Assembly: GCF_000296835.1 (NCBI RefSeq)
Contig: NZ_CAKE01000025.1
Span: 31,091-95,090 of the forward strand
DNA from: Lactobacillus hominis DSM 23910 = CRBIP 24.179
GTDB taxonomy: Bacteria > Bacillota > Bacilli > Lactobacillales > Lactobacillaceae
Length of the DNA: 64,000 bases
Direction: 5' to 3'
Shown here: in pieces, positions 59,737-64,000 of the stretch
How positions within the stretch are numbered: position 1 is the stretch's first letter
How the letters are laid out: the number at the start of each line of letters is the position of its first letter
The notes under the pieces: model-generated
What the model was told of the DNA's origin: nothing
What the model saw: the letters and a program-made list of their open reading frames with translations, nothing else
The model's database searches: none
Translations under genes and position numbers: made by a program

Positions 59737-61035
59737 TCATTTATCAAATTCTCTTTTTTCATTAATTGACGGTACATTTACCAGATTAGCTAAATTATGA
59801 GCATTTATTTTCAAGCTAGCTCTAAACGCTGGAACGAGCAACAAAATCAAAGTAAATCCTAGAAAAACTGCCAATTCAATCGCAGTTATGATTATTCTCG
59901 GATCACCATATAGTCCCCACATACCTTGTACTTCGCCTGCTTCTTCTCCTGCAAACACATAAACTAGGATATCCAGTAAAGAATGAGCAAAAATAGGCAG
60001 GTATAATTTTCCAGAGATTAAATAAATTACTGCACATAGAACTCCAAGACCACTTGCCCATATAACAAGGTAAGTACTGTCACTGAATGATCTATCTAAT
60101 AAATGCGTATAATGAGATAAGCCAAATATCAAAGAGCTGATTATAATTGCAATTGGAATATTTAACTTGACCTTTCTTAATCCGGATAATAACAGGACCA
60201 GTAAAAAATACCGATTTAACTCTTCACCAATTCCAGGAATCAGTCCATAAACTAGTGCTACTAGATTAAAATTATAAATATGTGCATCAAAATTAGCTAA
60301 AATTTGATCCCAATTACCTAAAAGCTGATTAAATACTTGTGCAGTAGGCATAAAAACATTGAAAATACTATACCCAATACTAAATAATATTACAAAAATA
60401 TAAAAAGCCCATCGTAGCCACTTTTTACAATAAAATGGAAAATTCAATTTTAAACGGATATTCCAAATACGAGCTAATATAATTAGCCATTCTATGCCCA
60501 AAACGAAAACTATAATACCCATGTTAGTAATAAAATTTATTATCTTATTACTAGTTAAAATTGGAATATAAAGATAGGGGCCAGGAAATAAACAAATATA
60601 TGATAGTAGTCTTAAAATATTATTCTTAATAGCAGGATATTCCACAAATAAAAGTGGCAAATATAAAATAAGATATCCTACAAAGTATACAATGCCTATT
60701 AAGCCTGTAAATTTTGGCAAATGAATCCACAATATATTATTTAATGTAGTCCACAAGTAACTATAAAAATACGACAAGGTTAGAATTAAAATTCCATTCA
60801 ATATTGGTGGAATTTTTTTCTTCAAGATAACTATTGTAAGAGCAATAATTGCTAAAGCTATAAAACTTGCATTAAAAAGATAAAATTGTGGATTATTATA
60901 TGGAATTAGCTTGGGGTAAACTGGAATTGCAACAAACTCACTGATTATAGTTAAAGCAATTGAAATTAAGACATTCAAGACAAGTTGAATTTTATAGATA
61001 AACAGCCAATTTATATTGTTTAGTTTTAATTCCAT
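59737..61035 (-). CDS. CPBP-family intramembrane metalloprotease, copy B
   Basis: A 432-residue protein with about 12 hydrophobic helices. The C-terminal half has the CPBP (Abi) motifs: EELNRYF (EExxxR-like), FGLSHYTH (FxxxH) and FAHSLLDIL (HxxxD), predicted to form an intramembrane catalytic site. Such proteins process prenylated or secreted peptides or give bacteriocin self-immunity. The start MELKLNN is favoured; a longer frame of seven codons is possible. It lies 145 bases downstream of a secreted-peptide gene and is highly similar to copy A at 61468-62784. Confidence 0.85.
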   Translation of the reverse strand: MELKLNNINWLFIYKIQLVLNVLISIALTIISEFVAIPVYPKLIPYNNPQFYLFNASFIALAIIALTIVILKKKIPPILNGILILTLSYFYSYLWTTLNNILWIHLPKFTGLIGIVYFVGYLILYLPLLFVEYPAIKNNILRLLSYICLFPGPYLYIPILTSNKIINFITNMGIIVFVLGIEWLIILARIWNIRLKLNFPFYCKKWLRWAFYIFVILFSIGYSIFNVFMPTAQVFNQLLGNWDQILANFDAHIYNFNLVALVYGLIPGIGEELNRYFLLVLLLSGLRKVKLNIPIAIIISSLIFGLSHYTHLLDRSFSDSTYLVIWASGLGVLCAVIYLISGKLYLPIFAHSLLDILVYVFAGEEAGEVQGMWGLYGDPRIIITAIELAVFLGFTLILLLVPAFRASLKINAHNLANLVNVPSINEKREFDK

Positions 61036-61097
61036 GTTTCTCTCCGGTATGTTCAAATTTCAATAAATTACAAATCTAATCAAAAATTAATTTTTAC

Positions 61098-61142
61098 AAA
61101 AAAGGCTGATATCTACCCATTGTTTTAAGGAATAGTATCAGC
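61098..61142 (-). terminator. hairpin between peptide B and CPBP B
   Basis: GGCTGATA and TATCAGC arms enclose 24 bases; the minus strand then runs into CTTTTTTG. It lies between the peptide gene stop and the protease start and would limit readthrough. Confidence 0.65.
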
Positions 61143-61180
61143 ATTTTCTTACTTTAATTATTTTTCAAATTATCATTTAT

Positions 61181-61417
61181 TTACCGATGACCAGCACCTC
61201 TAAAATAAGGATTATAAGGTGGATATGGAGTTCTAACTTGCCAATATGGTGCAGGTATGTTTGATCCACCCATTCTCTTAGTCTGATTTAGCCACCATGA
61301 TCCTTGTGTTTTAACTGTGACAGCTTGCACGGTAGAATGATCATTTTCTAAAGAAAACACTGCTAATGAACATCCAACTAAAGTGGCAGTTGCTGCTAAT
61401 AATAATTTATTTTTCAT
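61181..61417 (-). CDS. small secreted peptide B (78 aa precursor)
   Basis: The precursor starts MKNKLLLAATATLVGCSLAV with AAGGAG nine bases upstream. A Sec signal peptide should be cut after VQA near residue 32, leaving about 46 residues. The mature part begins VTVKTQGSWWLNQTKRMGGS and is rich in Trp, Tyr, Pro and Gly, ending in a basic GAGHR. LVGC could act as a lipobox, but a hydrophobic stretch follows it. It is paralogous to peptide A. It may be a bacteriocin-like or signalling peptide; no known family is recognised. Confidence 0.65.
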   Translation of the reverse strand: MKNKLLLAATATLVGCSLAVFSLENDHSTVQAVTVKTQGSWWLNQTKRMGGSNIPAPYWQVRTPYPPYNPYFRGAGHR

Positions 61418-61449
61418 TTTAATTTTCTCCTTTTTATCCATTTTTAATA

Positions 61450-61478
61450 ATGTTATTATCATTTTAATTAAATGTCAA
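61450..61478 (-). promoter_or_regulatory. promoter of peptide B
   Basis: Minus strand TTGACA (61478-61473), 17-base spacer, TAACAT. It overlaps the last codons of CPBP copy A, because the duplication joined one unit directly to the next. Confidence 0.6.
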
Positions 61479-62784
61479 CATTTTTTGGTAATTTATGAAC
61501 TATACCATTTTCATTAATTGACGGTACATTTACCAAATTAGCTAAATTTTGAGCATTTATTTTCAAGCTAGCTCTAAACGCTGGAACTAGCAACAAAATC
61601 AAAGTAAATCCTAAAAAGATTGCTAATTCAATCGCAGTTATAATTACCATGGGACGACTATATAGTTCCCACATACCTAATGAAATAGTGCCATTAATAC
61701 TAAATGCAGAAACTAAACTATCCAATAAAGTATGTGCAAAGATTGTTAACCATAGCTTACCAGAGATTAGATAAACTACTGCATACAACAATCCTCCACC
61801 AGTCGCAGCTATAATAAGAGAAATAGTTGTATCAACTGGTTCAGTTAAAAAATGAGTACAATGAGACAATCCAAAAATTAAAGAACTAACTATAATTGCA
61901 ATCGGAATATGTAGTTTAATATTTTTTAATCCGGATAATAACAGGACCAGTAAAAAATACCGCTCTAACTCTTCGCTAATTCCAGGAACCAGTCCATCAA
62001 CTAATACTGTTAGATTAAAATTATAAATATGTGCATCAAAATTAGCTAAGATTTGGTCCCAATTACTCCAAAGTTGATCCCATCCTTGTACACTAGGAAT
62101 AGAAATATGAAGAATGCCAGCCCCAAGAAAGAAAACTATTACTACGATATAAAAAGTCAAGCATAGCCATTTTTTACAATAAAATGGAAAATCTATTTTT
62201 AAATGAATATTCCAAATACGAGTCAAGATAATTAGCCATTCTATGCTCAAAATCAAAAACATAATTCCCATATAAGTAATAAAATCTATTATCTTATTAC
62301 TAGTTAAAACCGGACTATAAAGAAGCGCTCCAGGAAATAAGCAAATATAAGAAAGTAGTCTTAAAATATTATTCTTAATAGCAGGATATTCCACAAATAA
62401 AAGTGGCAAATATAAAATAAGATATCCTAGAAAATATACAATGCCTATTAAGCCTGTAAACCTCGGCAAATAAATCCACAATACATTATTTAATGTAGTC
62501 CACAAGTAACTATAAAAATACGGCAAAGTTGGAATTAAAATTCCATTCAATATTGGTGGAATTTTTTTCTTCAAGATAATTATTGTAAGAGCAATAATTG
62601 CTAAAGCTATAAAACTTGCATTAAAAAGATAAAATTGTGGATTATTATATGGAATTAGCTTGGGGTAAACTGGAATTGCAACAAACTCACTGATTATAAT
62701 TAAAGCAACTGAAATCAAGATATTTAAAACAAGTTGAATTTTATAGATAAACAGCCAATTTATATTAACAAATTTTGTCTTCAT
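61468..62784 (-). CDS. CPBP-family intramembrane metalloprotease, copy A
   Basis: A 438-residue paralogue of copy B, nearly identical in the first 180 residues and diverging mainly around 185-240 and 340-400. The motifs EELERYF, FGLSHCTH and FAHTLLDSL keep the EE, FxxxH and HxxxD pattern. The C-terminus (GIVHKLPKNVDI) is longer than in copy B and runs into the promoter of peptide B. It follows peptide A by 57 bases with a hairpin between. Confidence 0.85.
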   Translation of the reverse strand: MKTKFVNINWLFIYKIQLVLNILISVALIIISEFVAIPVYPKLIPYNNPQFYLFNASFIALAIIALTIIILKKKIPPILNGILIPTLPYFYSYLWTTLNNVLWIYLPRFTGLIGIVYFLGYLILYLPLLFVEYPAIKNNILRLLSYICLFPGALLYSPVLTSNKIIDFITYMGIMFLILSIEWLIILTRIWNIHLKIDFPFYCKKWLCLTFYIVVIVFFLGAGILHISIPSVQGWDQLWSNWDQILANFDAHIYNFNLTVLVDGLVPGISEELERYFLLVLLLSGLKNIKLHIPIAIIVSSLIFGLSHCTHFLTEPVDTTISLIIAATGGGLLYAVVYLISGKLWLTIFAHTLLDSLVSAFSINGTISLGMWELYSRPMVIITAIELAIFLGFTLILLLVPAFRASLKINAQNLANLVNVPSINENGIVHKLPKNVDI

Positions 62785-62802
62785 TTTTCCCTCATATAAA
62801 TA

Positions 62803-62827
62803 AAAGAGGTATTATCAATACCTCTTT
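62803..62827 (-). terminator. hairpin between peptide A and CPBP A
   Basis: AAAGAGGTATT-ATC-AATACCTCTTT is an 11-bp stem with a 3-base loop, followed on the minus strand by TATTTATATG. Its position between peptide and protease genes suggests partial termination. Confidence 0.7.
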
Positions 62828-62841
62828 ATTAGCATATCGAT

Positions 62842-63090
62842 TTACGGATGACCTACTCCCCTAAAAGTATAAGGTGCACCTTTCCCAAACACTCGACCTT
62901 TGTTAATACTACCCCAATTTGGTCCTGGTATGTTTGATCCTCCCATTTGTTTGGTCCAGTTAAGCCACCATCCACCTTGAGTTTTAGTGGTTACTGCCTG
63001 CACAGTAGAGTGATCATTTTTCAAAGAAAATACTGCTAATGAACATCCAACTAATGTAGCAGTTGCTACTAATAATAACTTTCTTTTCAT
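62842..63090 (-). CDS. small secreted peptide A (82 aa precursor)
   Basis: The precursor starts MKRKLLLVATATLVGCSLAV with AAGGAG upstream. The signal peptide should be cut after VQA near residue 32. The roughly 50-residue mature part begins VTTKTQGGWWLNWTKQMGGS, then NIPGPNW, and ends in a Gly- and basic-rich tail (KGRVFGKG...RGVGHP). It shares the TQG(G/S)WWLN-TK-MGGSNIP core with peptide B while the tails differ. No cysteine remains in the mature part and there is no double-glycine leader. Possible unclassified bacteriocin or peptide signal. Confidence 0.7.
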   Translation of the reverse strand: MKRKLLLVATATLVGCSLAVFSLKNDHSTVQAVTTKTQGGWWLNWTKQMGGSNIPGPNWGSINKGRVFGKGAPYTFRGVGHP

Positions 63091-63122
63091 TTTTATCTCT
63101 CCTTTTTTATTTATTTTTAATG

Positions 63123-63151
63123 ATGATATTATTGTTTTTATTAAATGTCAA
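63123..63151 (-). promoter_or_regulatory. promoter of peptide A
   Basis: A near-consensus minus-strand promoter: TTGACA (63151-63146), 17-base spacer, TATCAT (63128-63123), about 30 bases before the ATG. It is a stronger match than the copy B promoter. Confidence 0.75.
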
Positions 63152-63192
63152 CTCTTTTTAATAATTTATGAACTATATCCTCTCCAACAAAA

Positions 63193-63222
63193 AAAGAACC
63201 GTAGCCAAAACTAAGGTTCTTT
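63193..63222 (-). terminator. terminator of the downstream ABC transporter unit
   Basis: AAAGAACCGTAG-CCAAAA-CTAAGGTTCTTT lies just after the ABC ATPase stop codon. It is a copy of the hairpin at 59705-59733. Confidence 0.8.
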
Positions 63223-63238
63223 CATCATTTATCAAACT

Positions 63239-63913
63239 TTATTTTTTCTCAGTTAAACTACCGTCTACCATCTCATATACTTTATTTGTATATTTTGCTA
63301 ATCGCATATCGTGAGTAACTATCAAAATAGCTTTATCTTGCTGTTGAGCTAAATCCTTAAATAATTTTCCAACTTCTTCAACTTTTTGACTATCAAGTGA
63401 AGCCGTTGGTTCATCAGCTAAGATAATTTGCGGATTAGCATAAAGGGCACGAGCAATTGCTACACGCTGCTTTTGTCCGCCAGATAATTCTTTAGGATAC
63501 TTTTTAACTAATTTTTCAATTCCAAGCTGCTTAAATAATTTTTCTAAGTCTTCATGACTCATATTGTTTTCTTTTTTAACTTTATCAACAAGTTCAAACT
63601 GCTGCGATACTGTCAGATAAGGCACCAAGTTATAAGCTTGTAAAACAAAGCCAATCTTATTCAAGCGCAATTTATCAGCTTGACGTGGACTAATGTTAGT
63701 CACGTCTTGATCTTCAATTTCAACTTTACCAGTTGTAGGTCTTTGAAGGGCTCCTGCAATAGTTAGAAAAGTGCTTTTTCCTGCACCTGATGGGCCAACA
63801 ATTAGGACCACGCTGCCTTTATCTGCGGTAAAGTTCACATCGTGTAGCGCCGTAACTTGTGCACTTCCTTCACCGTAAATTTTGCTAACGTCTTTTAATG
63901 TAATTACTGCCAT
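63239..63913 (-). CDS. ABC transporter ATP-binding protein (LolD/MacB type)
   Basis: A 224-residue ATPase: Walker A GPSGAGKST, signature LSGGQKQR, Walker B IILADEPTASLD, H-loop VTHDMRLA. The start MAVITLKDV is chosen after GGGGGG; 13 upstream codons overlap the permease gene. It pairs with the FtsX-type permease whose end lies just upstream. Such pairs export peptides or lipids, or act as peptide-resistance (BceAB-like) transporters. It may or may not serve the adjacent secreted peptides, from which it is separated by a terminator. Confidence 0.9.
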   Translation of the reverse strand: MAVITLKDVSKIYGEGSAQVTALHDVNFTADKGSVVLIVGPSGAGKSTFLTIAGALQRPTTGKVEIEDQDVTNISPRQADKLRLNKIGFVLQAYNLVPYLTVSQQFELVDKVKKENNMSHEDLEKLFKQLGIEKLVKKYPKELSGGQKQRVAIARALYANPQIILADEPTASLDSQKVEEVGKLFKDLAQQQDKAILIVTHDMRLAKYTNKVYEMVDGSLTEKK

Positions 63914-63926
63914 TTTATGTACCCCC

Positions 63927-64000
63927 CTAACCAATTGCCTTTGCTGGGTCAACTTTAAGAATTGAACGAATTGGAATTAATCCACCGATTACTCCCATAA
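63927..64000 (-). CDS. FtsX-like ABC permease, C-terminal end (partial)
   Basis: The last 24 codons read MGVIGGLIPIRSILKVDPAK and end with AIG. This is the typical C-terminus of MacB/FtsX permeases, where a final helix is followed by (R/I)xxxxDPxxAI. The gene continues beyond the right edge. It precedes the ATPase gene by 13 bases. Confidence 0.8.
   Translation of the reverse strand, partial: MGVIGGLIPIRSILKVDPAKAIG

Noticed and set aside
62842..63090. Lactococcin 972-type bacteriocin assignment for peptides A and B
   Set aside because: Signal peptide and size are similar, but the mature sequences lack the family's repeated Trp/Gly/Tyr pattern and the two-component export/immunity genes do not match.
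1..64000. CRISPR arrays, tRNA or rRNA genes, insertion sequences
   Set aside because: No regularly spaced repeats, cloverleaf-type segments, rRNA-like GC-rich blocks or transposase frames were found on reading both strands; a tRNA/rRNA covariance search would settle it.

Overview
The window looks like chromosomal DNA of a low-GC Gram-positive lactic acid bacterium, most likely a Lactobacillus of the acidophilus/gasseri/johnsonii group. Pointers are the YSIRK signal peptide plus sortase signal on a mucus-binding-type adhesin, an L-Lys-type MurE next to an aspartate racemase (these lactobacilli use a Lys-D-Asp cross-bridge), two C69 PepD dipeptidases, PepF, and AAGGAGG ribosome sites. The rsmG-noc-parA-parB-DUF951-ychF block at 23.8-28.4 kb is the cluster usually found near oriC, so the window is probably origin-proximal, although no origin is visible. 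No tRNA, rRNA, CRISPR array or intact insertion sequence was seen.

Layout. 0-8 kb: an LCP cell-wall protein, PepF, a Zn/Mn ABC importer, a HAD phosphatase, a 1-phosphofructokinase-type kinase, and a small XRE/DUF3278 membrane operon with paired operators. 8.8-19 kb: GH31 alpha-glucosidase, the 1122-residue adhesin, aspartate racemase-murE, and an OmpR-type two-component system. 19-23 kb: a heterodimeric ABC exporter with one degenerate ATP site and a possible attenuator leader. 23-33 kb: the chromosome-segregation block, CvpA, ApbE, a tyrosine phosphatase, two FMN reductases and a TetR regulator with a nested inverted repeat. 33-38 kb: PepD, then a compact accessory island with an Rgg-type regulator, an unannotated 24-residue hydrophobic peptide, three small membrane proteins, a 33-bp direct repeat, an orphan HigA-like antitoxin and a probable nuclease remnant.

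37.7-58 kb is one large glycan-foraging region. An importer of the LplB/LplC/solute-binding type lacks its own ATPase. It is followed by YesL, YesM and YesN homologues, a PucR-type regulator, an MsmK-type shared ATPase and a 58-residue zinc ribbon. Beyond it lie GH20, GH38 and GH125 genes, divergent from a GntR/LacI-hybrid regulator and GH92. None of the four glycosidases has a visible signal peptide, so the simplest reading is import of mannose-rich N-glycan fragments followed by cytoplasmic trimming. The gene set matches the N-glycan locus known from Streptococcus pneumoniae. CcpA-type cre sites precede msmK, the importer, a broken S41 protease and the GH operons. Between importer and glycosidases sit the S41 lipoprotein gene, interrupted by one stop codon just before its catalytic serine motif, and a locus built like a type I toxin-antitoxin system, with convergent transcripts overlapping at their 3' ends.

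58-64 kb: a second PepD, then a tandem duplication of a two-gene unit made of a secreted roughly 50-residue peptide of unknown family and a CPBP-type intramembrane protease, next to a LolD/MacB-type ABC transporter that runs off the end. This unit, the Rgg/peptide island and the type I-like locus are the most likely places for undescribed biology.
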